Shown: positions 44,525-53,923, counted from the stretch's first letter. The stretch: 64,000 bases of DNA from Bacteroides faecium (GCF_012113595.1 NZ_CP050831.1:2046001-2110000); one strand, 5' to 3'. Notes: a model not told the origin generated them from the letters alone. Made by a program: numbers and translations.

Positions 44525-46198
44525 ATGAAAAAGATAGAAAAAATACTGATAATAGGTCTGTTTTCATTAGTGGGAGCCGGATGCAGCGATTTCTTGGACG
44601 TTACTTCCAAACAGGAGCTTACTTATGAAACTTTTTATAAGAATGCAAATGACTGCCGGTCGGCGACGGCGGCTCTCTATAATGCTGTATGGTTCGACTT
44701 TAACAGTAAATTCCTGTGGGAGATAGGCGACTCGCGTGCCAATAATATGTACGTCGACCTGGCTACTTATGCTTCTGCAATCTTCAACCGTTTCATGGAA
44801 ACGTCTAACACGGATGACCTGGAAAACGGTTGGGACGCACTTTATTCGGTGATTGGCCAGTCAGACCATATTCTGAATAATATCTACCGTGCGCTGGATT
44901 ATGGTGTAGACCCGAAAGTGGTGAATGCATGTAAGGGGGAAGCGCGTTTCATGCGTGGTTTGGCATACTGGTATCTGGCTAGTATATGGGGGAATGTCCC
45001 TATCATAGAAGACCCGGTGCAACTCTCCAATAACTTTGTGGTACGCACTAATCATCGCGAAGATGTATTACAGTATGCAATGAAGGATATGGAATTCGCG
45101 GCAACGTATCTGCCTGAGAGTGACGAGCCCGGACGCTTGACACGTTACAGTGCGTTGGGAATGTTGTCCCGTTTATATATCACTGCCGCATGTTATGCCC
45201 GTGGTGGAAATTTCTCGCCGGAACGGTATGAAACGAATCCCGAGGTTTATTACCGGAAAGCAGCGGAAGCCGCTTTGACCGTATGTGAAGAAGGTACGCA
45301 ATATTCGCTGATGGCAGATTATGAACAACTGTTCCGTGTGCAGAACAATAATAATTCGGAATCTTTGTTTGCACTTCAGTGGGTGCCGGGAAGCACGGTC
45401 TACGGAGTAGGAAACCGTATGCAGATTAACCTTTGTTATTCTACGGAGATGTTAGGTGGCCTGAAAGCTTATGGTGGTTCCGGCTATCTGTCTGCCGAGT
45501 TTGTCGAACTGATACATAAGCGGGGTGAGCTGTCCCGTAAACGGGCTACTTTTTTCTATAACGGTGCTGTTTATGATTATATCGGAACTGCTACCGATGC
45601 AGGTAAGTGGGTGGTTTCGGGACGCTCCATGTGTAACGTGAAGAAGCATATCGTTGGTGGTACAAAAGATACGGACGGTGGGGCGGTAGCCGAAAATTCG
45701 GGCTTTGCTACTCCTATGTTGCGTTTGGCGGAGGTTTATTTGCTTTATGCGGAAGCGGTACTGGGTACAAAGAGTGAGATTGACGCTACCACCGTAGAAG
45801 GCAAAAAGGCTTTGCTTTATTTCAATAATGTCCGTGAGCGTGCCCGTGATAAGAACGCGGAAGAGCCGAATGAGAATTTGGCGGACTTGACCAGGCTGAC
45901 ATTGGATGATATTTGGACGGAACGTCGTTGCGAACTGGCAATGGAAGGACAGTTCTGGTATGATATTGTACGTCGTGCATATTGGAATAAGGAATGGGTA
46001 CTCGACTTTCTGAATAACCAGAAAAGAGGTTATAAATATACGTATGACGGCTCCACCTTCAAGTGGAGAGATTCGGACGGTCGTGAAGCGAAACCGGCAA
46101 CGGAAGATAAACTGTTGCTGCCTTACCCGCTGAATGAAGTGACAATGAATCCTTTGTTGAGGGAAGAACCTGTTCATTTTGATATTGCGGCAGAATAA
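44525..46198 (+). CDS. SusD-like glycan-binding lipoprotein (second PUL)
   Basis: The 557-residue SusD/RagB lipoprotein has lipobox V-G-A-G-C (Cys20), followed by S-D-F-L-D, then the SusD helical core (G-E-A-R-F-M-R-G-L-A-Y-W-Y) and C-terminal W-T-E-R-R-C-E-L-A-M-E-G-Q-F-W-Y-D-I-V-R-R. It forms the lid of the preceding SusC. It differs clearly from both SusD proteins of the first PUL. Confidence 0.96.
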   Translation: MKKIEKILIIGLFSLVGAGCSDFLDVTSKQELTYETFYKNANDCRSATAALYNAVWFDFNSKFLWEIGDSRANNMYVDLATYASAIFNRFMETSNTDDLENGWDALYSVIGQSDHILNNIYRALDYGVDPKVVNACKGEARFMRGLAYWYLASIWGNVPIIEDPVQLSNNFVVRTNHREDVLQYAMKDMEFAATYLPESDEPGRLTRYSALGMLSRLYITAACYARGGNFSPERYETNPEVYYRKAAEAALTVCEEGTQYSLMADYEQLFRVQNNNNSESLFALQWVPGSTVYGVGNRMQINLCYSTEMLGGLKAYGGSGYLSAEFVELIHKRGELSRKRATFFYNGAVYDYIGTATDAGKWVVSGRSMCNVKKHIVGGTKDTDGGAVAENSGFATPMLRLAEVYLLYAEAVLGTKSEIDATTVEGKKALLYFNNVRERARDKNAEEPNENLADLTRLTLDDIWTERRCELAMEGQFWYDIVRRAYWNKEWVLDFLNNQKRGYKYTYDGSTFKWRDSDGREAKPATEDKLLLPYPLNEVTMNPLLREEPVHFDIAAE

Positions 46199-46220
46199 TA
46201 ACCTTTAAAATCGAAATTAA

Positions 46221-47528
46221 ATGAAGCTTTTAAAATATATAGGAAAGAATTGCATGCTGGGGCTGATGTTGGTTGTATGCTTGTCGGCATGCCAGGATGA
46301 AGACCGGGTATCGGTAGCCCGTATCTGTACGCAGAAAGTGGGTGATACACAGACGGAACTGACCAAGGTACGCCTGGGAGAGATGGTACGCATTGAGGGT
46401 AGCGGATTTGCTACGACGAAAGCTGTTTATTGCAATGGTACATTAGTGTCGGGAGTAAACAGTAACTTCATTACTGATACACAGATTATTTTTACCGTGC
46501 CCAAATCCATCCCTATTGGTTCGGAAGTCAAGAATAAGGAAGAACTGAACACGATACGTATTGTGACCAAGTATGATGATTTTGTTTACCCGATTCCTAT
46601 TTTGGGCGGTACGCCTGCAATAACCGGAGTTTCCCATACCTTGGCGAAAGCCGGCGAACAGATTAAAATCTACGGAACCAATCTTCGCGGGATAGAGAAA
46701 GTGACATTTCCGGGTGGCATTGTTGTGGAAGCGGATGCGTTTACAGAGAATACTGATTATACGACAATAACGGTGAATGTTCCCGAAGGTGGTGACTTGG
46801 TAGCCGGAGAACTTAGCGTGGAAGGTGTAAGCGGTGGCGCTTATTCTTATAATTATATGAACTGTAAAGAATGTGTCTTTATAAATAAATTCCAGCAGGG
46901 CGATGATGATGCTTATAATTATAGCAATATGCTGACGGCTGTCATGCAGTCGCCACTACCGGAAGAAACATATGGAGAACCGGGAAACCCGGAGTGTTAC
47001 AGAGGCTTCCCGAAAGACGGGCCGTCGGACATCGACCCTATATTGAATGATAATCAGGAGATAGGGAATTTCAGGCTTTATTCCGCCAAGATGTGGGATA
47101 TTGTACTGGCTAATTCCAACGGGCTGATAAAGGAAAATACACTTTGTGACAAGTTGGCTATTCAATTTGATTATTATGCCACTACTCCATGGACGACAGG
47201 TTGTTTCCGTTGGGAAATGATTGAAAGTAACGGAAATTACCGACAGACGACATTGTCATGGGTAGAGAGCGGAGAGATTGTTCCGGTGACCTTCAGAGGA
47301 TGGAGAACATTGACTATGCCTTTATCTGAAATGACGGACGTGAAGGGAAAGACTGTGAAGCAGGTAAAAGAGGCTGTTGGTGATAAAGGGGGCAAGTTTA
47401 TGTTCAAGGTGGGCAAATTCCAGGTTGGCGGAACCTACTATACCGGAATAACAATGCGGGATTGCCAGGTTTTTGTGGGTAATTTCCGTGTAGTGCCTTA
47501 TTCCAAAAAGCCATATGATAATAACTAA
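46221..47528 (+). CDS. Surface glycan-binding lipoprotein with two IPT/TIG domains
   Basis: The 435-residue lipoprotein has lipobox L-S-A-C (Cys24) and the acidic surface-export-like Q-D-E-D. Two immunoglobulin-like IPT/TIG domains (about 30-125 and 130-215, each with L-G-E/A-G...I-x-G-x-x-F/L and Y-C-N-G or V-T-F-P-G) act as spacers. The C-terminal beta-sandwich (about 215-435) resembles the glycan-binding domain of SGBP-B proteins (L-A-I-Q-F-D-Y-Y-A, G-W-R-T-L-T-M-P-L-S-E-M). It captures polysaccharide at the surface for the SusCD pair. Confidence 0.88.
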   Translation: MKLLKYIGKNCMLGLMLVVCLSACQDEDRVSVARICTQKVGDTQTELTKVRLGEMVRIEGSGFATTKAVYCNGTLVSGVNSNFITDTQIIFTVPKSIPIGSEVKNKEELNTIRIVTKYDDFVYPIPILGGTPAITGVSHTLAKAGEQIKIYGTNLRGIEKVTFPGGIVVEADAFTENTDYTTITVNVPEGGDLVAGELSVEGVSGGAYSYNYMNCKECVFINKFQQGDDDAYNYSNMLTAVMQSPLPEETYGEPGNPECYRGFPKDGPSDIDPILNDNQEIGNFRLYSAKMWDIVLANSNGLIKENTLCDKLAIQFDYYATTPWTTGCFRWEMIESNGNYRQTTLSWVESGEIVPVTFRGWRTLTMPLSEMTDVKGKTVKQVKEAVGDKGGKFMFKVGKFQVGGTYYTGITMRDCQVFVGNFRVVPYSKKPYDNN

Positions 47529-47537
47529 CCTTTAGAA

Positions 47538-49469
47538 ATGATGAAAACAATACAATATTTGAAATATAGCTGGTTGTTCTCTCTCTTGATAATGATGAGT
47601 GGGGGACTGATATCGTGCGGCGACGATGATGTATATAACAAACGGGATGCCGGTTCTGATAAAGTACTGATTGAAAGTATCCGCGTGCAGAGCAATGATT
47701 TATGGGCTCCTGTGGCACAAGTACGTGTCGGTACGGCTGTCCGGATAGAAGGGAATAACTTGGAAAAGGCTTCCGCTGTCTACTTCAATGGATATGAGGT
47801 GACTTCAGAGCATTTCACCAATATAGGCAAAACATATATTGAAACAGTAGTGCCGGAGAATACTCCTATCGGACACCAGGTGACAGACGAAACGGTGAAG
47901 AATACGGTTCGGGTAGTGACCGATGTAAACGAGTTTACATCGGAACTGAACATTATCAGTAAATCGTTGAATGTAAGTGGCATTGCTTTGTATGAAAACG
48001 AAGAAGCATCTATTCCCGGAAGTACTGTAACCGAAGCGGAGTTAGGCAGCAAGATTCAAATACAGGGGGCAGGTTTGGATTTTGTAACGGCTGTTTATTT
48101 TAACGGGAAGGCAACCACAGAAAAATTTATCTTGCAGTCTGCCGTAGGAATTACATTGCACATACCGAAGGATACTCCGTTAGGCTCTAATGTCACTAAT
48201 TCTTCCGACCGGAATACGATAACAGTGGAGACCGAATTTGGAGAGAAATTTATTTATTCGTTCACCATTAAAGGTAATCCGCCGACATTCACCGGCGTGC
48301 GTTCTGCCGACGGGTCGGAAGTAATCACTAAATCTAAAGGCGGAGAAACAATCCGGCTGATTGGAACACATTTGGAGACTGTGACGAGTATCTATTGCAA
48401 TGGCAAAGAATTGACCGATTTCGAGACTACACCGGAATATATCCTGTTGACACTTCCTAAGGATTTGCCTGTCGGTTCGGCTGTAACGAATGAAGAAACC
48501 AGAAATAAAATTCGGATTGTATCGGAATTCGGAGAAGCTGCGCTTGACTTTGAATTTAGGGGAAATGGTGCTGCTCCGGTGATTGACCGGGTTTCACATA
48601 CGTTGGCGAAAGCGGGAGAACGTATCGAATTACTGGGAGAAAACTTTATCGACATAGAAAAGGTGGTGTTCCCGGGTGAGGTGGAAGCTGACTTGCAGAC
48701 AATGACAGTTGGCAGTGATTATAAGACCTTATCTGTTCTGATACCTGTAGGTGGTGACCAGACTGCAGGAGCTATCCGGGTGGAAGGTATTAATGGTATA
48801 GGATATTCTTATGGTTATTTGAATTGTCACAGTAATGTGTTTATCGAGAAGTTTAGTGGTGACAGTTGGGGAACGCATCAGGCGGGAACGAGAATTTCCG
48901 GTAATTTATCGGCGGAAGTCGGTGTTTCAGGTGAATGGCCGCAGAACCCCGGAGTATACCGTGCTTTTCCTGCCAACGGTACTGTTGATTATAAAGCCGA
49001 TGGTACTGATGATACGAATAACAACGGATATTATTCCTTCAAAGTACAGAAAGCCTGGCAGCATTTATTAGATAATAATGCTCTTGACGGGACTGTTAAT
49101 TGTGATGATTTGGCTGTTCAGTTTGATTGCTGGATGAGTTGCAACTGGACTGCGGGGGCTCTTCGTTTTGCCTTCAAAGGCGATAATGAAATAACATTTG
49201 TTCCGTGGCATACAGGCTGGAGTGATGAATACAAAACGGTTGATGTCGATTTTTCAAAAGGCTGGAAAACATTTACTTTCCCATTGTCGGAAATGGCAAG
49301 TGTTGCAGGAAAAACAGTAAAGCAGGCTTCCGAAAGTACAGAGAATGGACGGTTTACATTTATCTTCGGACGTTTTAATTATTCAAGTTGGTCTCGTGGA
49401 GAAGCTATGGATGGTTTCCGTATCTGCTTTGGTAATTTCCGTATTGTCCCATATGTTAAAGGGGAGTAA
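47538..49469 (+). CDS. Surface glycan-binding lipoprotein with four IPT/TIG domains
   Basis: The 643-residue lipoprotein has lipobox L-I-S-C (Cys27) and acidic G-D-D-D. Four IPT/TIG domains occupy about 35-135, 136-240, 241-340 and 345-430, with repeated V-Y-F-N-G / I-Y-C-N-G motifs. A C-terminal binding domain follows (L-A-V-Q-F-D-C-W, G-W-K-T-F-T-F-P-L-S-E-M). It is a paralogue of the preceding gene, 9 bp away; the last TIG of each shares V-S-H-T-L-A-K-A-G-E. The two extra TIG modules would place its binding domain farther from the cell. Confidence 0.88.
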   Translation: MMKTIQYLKYSWLFSLLIMMSGGLISCGDDDVYNKRDAGSDKVLIESIRVQSNDLWAPVAQVRVGTAVRIEGNNLEKASAVYFNGYEVTSEHFTNIGKTYIETVVPENTPIGHQVTDETVKNTVRVVTDVNEFTSELNIISKSLNVSGIALYENEEASIPGSTVTEAELGSKIQIQGAGLDFVTAVYFNGKATTEKFILQSAVGITLHIPKDTPLGSNVTNSSDRNTITVETEFGEKFIYSFTIKGNPPTFTGVRSADGSEVITKSKGGETIRLIGTHLETVTSIYCNGKELTDFETTPEYILLTLPKDLPVGSAVTNEETRNKIRIVSEFGEAALDFEFRGNGAAPVIDRVSHTLAKAGERIELLGENFIDIEKVVFPGEVEADLQTMTVGSDYKTLSVLIPVGGDQTAGAIRVEGINGIGYSYGYLNCHSNVFIEKFSGDSWGTHQAGTRISGNLSAEVGVSGEWPQNPGVYRAFPANGTVDYKADGTDDTNNNGYYSFKVQKAWQHLLDNNALDGTVNCDDLAVQFDCWMSCNWTAGALRFAFKGDNEITFVPWHTGWSDEYKTVDVDFSKGWKTFTFPLSEMASVAGKTVKQASESTENGRFTFIFGRFNYSSWSRGEAMDGFRICFGNFRIVPYVKGE

Positions 49470-49481
49470 ACTGTGTTTCCT

Positions 49482-50798
49482 ATGAATAGATTTACTTATA
49501 TATTACTTGTCTTCTTATTATTCCTTTCTTGCGGAGGAAGTAATGAGAAATTAGAGTCTCCGGATAAGAATCCGGAGACAGAAATCGACCCGTATGAAAC
49601 TCTTTCTATTGATACAGATATTGAATATCAGGAAATAATAGGTTTCGGTGGAATGAATACCAAGTGGCAGGCTTCTACTTTGTCTGATAGCGAGGTGGCC
49701 ACCCTTTATGGGAAAGAGAGTGGGCAACTGGGCTATAATGTGTTGAGGATACGTATATCTCCTAATGGTGAGAAGGACTGGAAACAGATAACAGGTACGG
49801 TAAGGAAAGCTAAATCGTTGGGAGCGGTAATTCTAGCTACTCCCTGGACGGCTCCTGCCGAACTGAAAACCAACAAAAGCATCGTGCAGGGAGAACTGGA
49901 AGATTATGCGGGATATGCAGCTTATCTGAAACGTTTTGTACAGTATATGAAAGATAATGATGCTGCCATTGATGTACTTTCCATTCAGAACGAACCGGAT
50001 ATTGATGTAGACTATGAGAGTTGCCAATGGTCGCCCGCACAGATATATAACTTTGTGAAAGCCTATGGTGCGGAGCTTCGTAATACCGGAGTGAAACTGC
50101 TGGCTGCCGAACATTCAAAATTTAACCATACATTTACAGACCTGCTTCTGAATGATGCACAGGTTGCAGAAAATATGGATTGTATTGGCGGGCATATTTA
50201 TGGCGGTGGTCTGGCTGAGTACGATTTGGTTTCGCAAAAAGGGAAGGAATATTGGATGACTGAACATTTGCTCAATAAAGCATGGGATGATAAGACATTG
50301 AAAAGTCCTGAGGCATTGAGAATGGAGAATCTTGCATTTGCGGAAGAAGTGAACCAGTGTATGGAGAAAGGCTTTAATGTCTATATATGGTGGTATCTGA
50401 GACGTTTCTATAGCATGTTGGGAGATGGGGACGGTGGTTCTGTCCGAAGTGAAGTTACTACACGGGGATATTTCCTGTCTCATTTTGCAAAATATGCAAC
50501 CGGGCGGACACGTGTTAAAGCAACCTTGCCCCAAAGTATTGTTTCGGGAATATCCGCCACTGCCTATAAAGATGCGGATGGAAATATATCTGTGATGTTG
50601 GTTAATTCGTCGGCAAATGCAATGAAAGATTTGAAACTGAATCTACCTTTTAAGGCTGGCAAGATTACTAAAGTTGTGACAGTCTCCGGTACAACCCTTG
50701 CCGGGACGAATAAGAAGATGGCTCAATCAACGGTTGATTTAGATGATGGGGTAGAAGTGGAAGCTTATAGCGTGGTCACTTTATTAATCGAAAGATAG
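49482..50798 (+). CDS. GH30 subfamily 8-like glucuronoxylanase, surface lipoprotein
   Basis: The 438-residue lipoprotein has Cys17 in F-L-S-C followed by G-G-S-N-E. The catalytic barrel has G-F-G-G-M-N near the start, acid/base Glu171 in S-I-Q-N-E-P-D, nucleophile Glu261 in W-M-T-E-H and the segment W-W-Y-L-R-R-F-Y. In bacterial XynC enzymes the equivalent W-W-Y-I-R-R-S-Y carries the arginine that holds the glucuronic acid side chain. A C-terminal side beta-sandwich completes the family layout. It should cut glucuronoxylan next to MeGlcA substitutions, and this is the best clue to the second PUL's substrate. ATG 49482 is preferred over GTG 49473. Confidence 0.88.
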   Translation: MNRFTYILLVFLLFLSCGGSNEKLESPDKNPETEIDPYETLSIDTDIEYQEIIGFGGMNTKWQASTLSDSEVATLYGKESGQLGYNVLRIRISPNGEKDWKQITGTVRKAKSLGAVILATPWTAPAELKTNKSIVQGELEDYAGYAAYLKRFVQYMKDNDAAIDVLSIQNEPDIDVDYESCQWSPAQIYNFVKAYGAELRNTGVKLLAAEHSKFNHTFTDLLLNDAQVAENMDCIGGHIYGGGLAEYDLVSQKGKEYWMTEHLLNKAWDDKTLKSPEALRMENLAFAEEVNQCMEKGFNVYIWWYLRRFYSMLGDGDGGSVRSEVTTRGYFLSHFAKYATGRTRVKATLPQSIVSGISATAYKDADGNISVMLVNSSANAMKDLKLNLPFKAGKITKVVTVSGTTLAGTNKKMAQSTVDLDDGVEVEAYSVVTLLIER

Positions 50799-50799
50799 T

Positions 50800-52476
50800 A
50801 TGTGCCAGATGAGAATTAATAGAAGTAAAATAGTGAGCCGGGTGCTGTTCGTCTTCGGGCTTGTTCTGTCATGTGCATGCAGTGAACAGGAAATATCTGT
50901 TACTGATGACGGAGCGACGGATGAAGACACCAAGACAGAAGAGAGCGGGGTAGTGTTGTTCCCGCGTTTGGGGGATTTTCCCTTGAGCGGTACATTTGCA
51001 ATGAAAGTCAATGGGCAGGCTGCCTTTGTCGAGACTAAGGGACATTATGATGTGCCTATCCACTATGCACAATTGAGTATCCGGTCAGAAGAGGTACTTC
51101 AGGTTGAAATAACAGTTGACGAGGCGATAAACAGGTATTCCATTAGTCCGTTGCGAAAGGGAATCCAAGGTCGTGCGGAAGGCAATACGCTTCAATTTAC
51201 AGTAAATGAACCGGGATATTTTTTAGTGAGAATCAATGACTTGGAGGATTTGTTTCTCTTAATAAATCCACAAGTTGATTATCGGGCTCAGATAGCAAAC
51301 AAAAAGATAATCAATGTGACGGATTACGTTTCGGACATTACGGGGGAAACAGTGCAGACAGCCGTATTGCAACAAGCGATAGATGAAGCGGCGAGACAAC
51401 AGGCAGTCCTTTATTTCCCGGATGGGATTTACCGTACCGGTACTTTGCAGATGCGTAGTAATATGACAGTTTTCTTATCGGACGGGGCGCTTATCATAGG
51501 AAGTACGGTTGAGAGTGATTATATTCGTGAGAAGGAATACGGGACAAATGCCGCCGCGTGTGGTTCTTTAATCCGTTTGGCGGGAGTCAGTAATTTCCGA
51601 ATGATTGGCAATGGTACGATTGATGGTGCGGCTTGGTCGGGATTACGGAGAAAACCTGGAGAATCGGTTCCCGAAGGAGGAAAGCCCGTTAATTATGCGA
51701 CAGAGATTTATTTGATGTTTGCTTCTGATTGTCAGAATCTGTATTTCGATGGGGTGGTACTTCGTGACCCTGTATTTTGGAACACACGTATTTTTCGTTC
51801 GCGCGAGGTAAGGATGGAAAATATAAAGGTTCTTAATGACCGTCCGGAACGTGACTGGACTAATACGGACGGAATTGTTTTTGATTCTTCGTTACATTGT
51901 TCGCTGCGCAATGCAGTAATCTATGGCGGTGATGATAATTGTGTGGTGAAAGGGCGTGACAGGCGTTTGGAGTATGATACGGAAGATATCTTGTATGACG
52001 GAGTATTGACCGTAACCAATTCGTCAGGGGTGAAAATAGGAACAGAGACTTTCGTACACCGGATAAATGAGGTCGTTTTCCGTAATATTGATATTGTAAG
52101 TGCGCAGCGCTCGATTGTGATTGATGCTAAAGACGGTTCTCAAATCAGTAATGTCCGGTTTGAGAACATTGTTATTGAAGGGTTTTATAAATTGTCCGGT
52201 GGCTATCGTTTGATAGATTTCCGGCTGATGAACCGGGACGCGGTTCCTTGTACTAGTACAATATCTGATATAAAAATATCCGATGTGGATGTTTGGAATG
52301 GCATGGATGGCGTAAAAGTGCGCTTTGAAGGTAAGGATGACGAGGCTTTTATCCGGAATGTCACATTGAAGGATATGAAGGTCAGGCATCAGAAAGTTGA
52401 AAGTTTGCAGGAACTTGTTGAAAAGGCAAACAATCTGGAGTTAAATAACTATGTATATCAGTTGTTACTGGAATGA
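50800..52476 (+). CDS. GH28-like right-handed beta-helix lipoprotein, altered active site
   Basis: The 558-residue product has a probable lipoprotein signal (Cys25 or Cys27), an acidic linker, an N-terminal beta-sandwich (about 50-165) and a parallel beta-helix from about 170. The GH28 aspartates are present with canonical spacing: N-T-D-G (Asp357) and G-D-D-N (Asp378, Asp379). The expected G-H-G is replaced by S-S-G (Ser409), and no R-I-K follows. The enzyme may therefore act on something other than polygalacturonate, or with a different mechanism; GH49-type relatives also use three aspartates. It starts one base after the GH30 stop, so the two are likely co-translated. Confidence 0.7.
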   Translation: MCQMRINRSKIVSRVLFVFGLVLSCACSEQEISVTDDGATDEDTKTEESGVVLFPRLGDFPLSGTFAMKVNGQAAFVETKGHYDVPIHYAQLSIRSEEVLQVEITVDEAINRYSISPLRKGIQGRAEGNTLQFTVNEPGYFLVRINDLEDLFLLINPQVDYRAQIANKKIINVTDYVSDITGETVQTAVLQQAIDEAARQQAVLYFPDGIYRTGTLQMRSNMTVFLSDGALIIGSTVESDYIREKEYGTNAAACGSLIRLAGVSNFRMIGNGTIDGAAWSGLRRKPGESVPEGGKPVNYATEIYLMFASDCQNLYFDGVVLRDPVFWNTRIFRSREVRMENIKVLNDRPERDWTNTDGIVFDSSLHCSLRNAVIYGGDDNCVVKGRDRRLEYDTEDILYDGVLTVTNSSGVKIGTETFVHRINEVVFRNIDIVSAQRSIVIDAKDGSQISNVRFENIVIEGFYKLSGGYRLIDFRLMNRDAVPCTSTISDIKISDVDVWNGMDGVKVRFEGKDDEAFIRNVTLKDMKVRHQKVESLQELVEKANNLELNNYVYQLLLE

Positions 52477-52527
52477 GAGGAACAGCCGGTGATAGTATAA
52501 ATGTCTAATTAATTAAATAAGTTGTAT

Positions 52528-52959
52528 ATGAAAAAGGTAATTATTCTTTTGATTTGTATGTGTGCAGTTCTTTCTATTCAGGCAAAGAAAGAGCCGGTAA
52601 AGATTTTTCCTCGCAGTTATGGGTACTATACGAAAGGGAACAACGGAGCTCAAACGATTACTTATGACAAAGGGTACGGACGTTTCGGATGGAATAACAA
52701 AGGTTTTAAAACCGACTTGTCGGCTTATACCCATATGGTATTAGAGATTGAACCGACGGATTCACGTGTCGAACTTCATATTATCTATGATAATGACGGT
52801 GAAGAGGAAGATGTAAAACTAGGTCAGATTAATATGGGGAAAGACCAGATAAAAGTGGAATTTGACGGAATGCGCAAAATTAAGGCAATCTATCTGACTA
52901 AGTCAAAGCCGGGTACTGTAAAAGTACTAGATTTTCATCTGACTGACGGACAAGACTGA
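52528..52959 (+). CDS. Small secreted beta-sandwich protein, unknown
   Basis: The 143-residue protein has a signal peptide (M-K-K-V-I-I-L-L-I-C ending I-Q-A). The mature part is predicted all-beta, with aromatic residues (R-S-Y-G-Y-Y, Y-G-R-F-G-W) and a final L-D-F-H-L, in the style of a lone carbohydrate-binding module. I recognise no named family. As the last gene of the second PUL, 51 bp after the beta-helix protein, it is probably a periplasmic or secreted glycan-binding accessory. ATG 52528 is used; the in-frame TTG 52522 is unlikely. Confidence 0.65.
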   Translation: MKKVIILLICMCAVLSIQAKKEPVKIFPRSYGYYTKGNNGAQTITYDKGYGRFGWNNKGFKTDLSAYTHMVLEIEPTDSRVELHIIYDNDGEEEDVKLGQINMGKDQIKVEFDGMRKIKAIYLTKSKPGTVKVLDFHLTDGQD

Positions 52960-52980
52960 TAAACGGTTTATCCCATAAAT

Positions 52981-53067
52981 AAGTAATTGCTATTACCTTC
53001 ATGCCGATAATATATAGATGCCCGTTCAGTGTGTCTATATGCCGGTAAAGGATAATAGCAATTACTT
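52981..53067. terminator. Long inverted repeat, bidirectional terminator
   Basis: A perfect 15-bp repeat (52981-52995 with 53053-53067) encloses further imperfectly paired sequence (CCTT/AAGG, GCCG/CGGC, TATAG/CTATA), giving an extended hairpin of about 35 bp. It separates the converging second PUL and MurQ operon, and its right arm touches the murQ stop codon. A small degenerate mobile element is an alternative. Confidence 0.65.
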
Positions 53068-53882
53068 TATAATTTGGATATTGAATTGTATGCGTCAATC
53101 GCCTTCTTTACCGAACCATGAAGCAATAACAACTTTTGCGCATGCCCATGGTCTAACCCCAGTTCTTCCATAATCATCCGGGTTCCTCTTTCCACTAACT
53201 TCTGATTACTCAACTGCATATTCACCATCTTATTCCCCTTCACCCGTCCGAGTTGAATCATCACCGAAGTACTAATCATATTCAGAATCATCTTCTGTCC
53301 GGTGCCTGATTTCATCCGTGAACTTCCCGTCACATATTCCGGCCCGACAATCATTTCGATGGCGACGTCCGCTTCTGCCGCCATCGGAGAATCGGGATTG
53401 CTGGTGATACAACCTGTCAGGATACCATGTTTGCGGGCTTCCCGCAAAGCACCGATAACATAAGGCGTAGTGCCGGAAGCAGCGATGCCGATTACGGTAT
53501 CCTTATCATTAATCTGATGTTCGGTAAGCTCTTCCCATCCCCGGTTCATATCGTCCTCGGCACCTTCCACCGGATTACGCAGAGCGGTGTCTCCACCGGC
53601 TATCAAGCCGATAATCCAGGTAGGCGGCATGCCGAATGTCGGTGGTATCTCCGAAGCATCCAGTACTCCCAAACGACCGCTTGTTCCTGCACCCATATAA
53701 AAGATGCGTCCGCCCTGCTTCATACGGGGGACAATCAGACTGACAAGCTGTTCAATCTGCGGGATGCTCTTTTTTACAGCTAATGCCACCTTTTGGTCTT
53801 CACGATTGATATCTTCTAGTATTTCTCGTACAGACTTTTTTTCTAAATCATCGTAGAGGGACGCTTGTTCGGTTATCTGCAT
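53067..53882 (-). CDS. murQ: N-acetylmuramic acid 6-phosphate etherase
   Basis: The 271-residue cytoplasmic SIS-domain enzyme cleaves the lactyl ether of MurNAc-6-phosphate to GlcNAc-6-phosphate and D-lactate. It carries the family opening (E-Q-A-S-L-Y-D-D-L-E), the phosphate-binding G-A-G-T-S-G-R-L-G-V-L-D-A-S-E-I-P-P-T-F and S-G-T-T-P-Y-V, and T-G-S-S-R-M-K-S-G-T. Length is typical. It is the last gene of the recycling operon, 41 bp after the kinase gene that would make its substrate. Confidence 0.96.
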   Translation of the reverse strand: MQITEQASLYDDLEKKSVREILEDINREDQKVALAVKKSIPQIEQLVSLIVPRMKQGGRIFYMGAGTSGRLGVLDASEIPPTFGMPPTWIIGLIAGGDTALRNPVEGAEDDMNRGWEELTEHQINDKDTVIGIAASGTTPYVIGALREARKHGILTGCITSNPDSPMAAEADVAIEMIVGPEYVTGSSRMKSGTGQKMILNMISTSVMIQLGRVKGNKMVNMQLSNQKLVERGTRMIMEELGLDHGHAQKLLLLHGSVKKAIDAYNSISKL

Positions 53883-53923
53883 AGGGTTGGAATGATTACA
53901 ATTTACTAATTATAAGCTACTAA

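Noticed and set aside
45452..46177. 241-codon minus-strand open frame opposite the third SusD
   Set aside because: Shadow frame within a well supported SusD gene.
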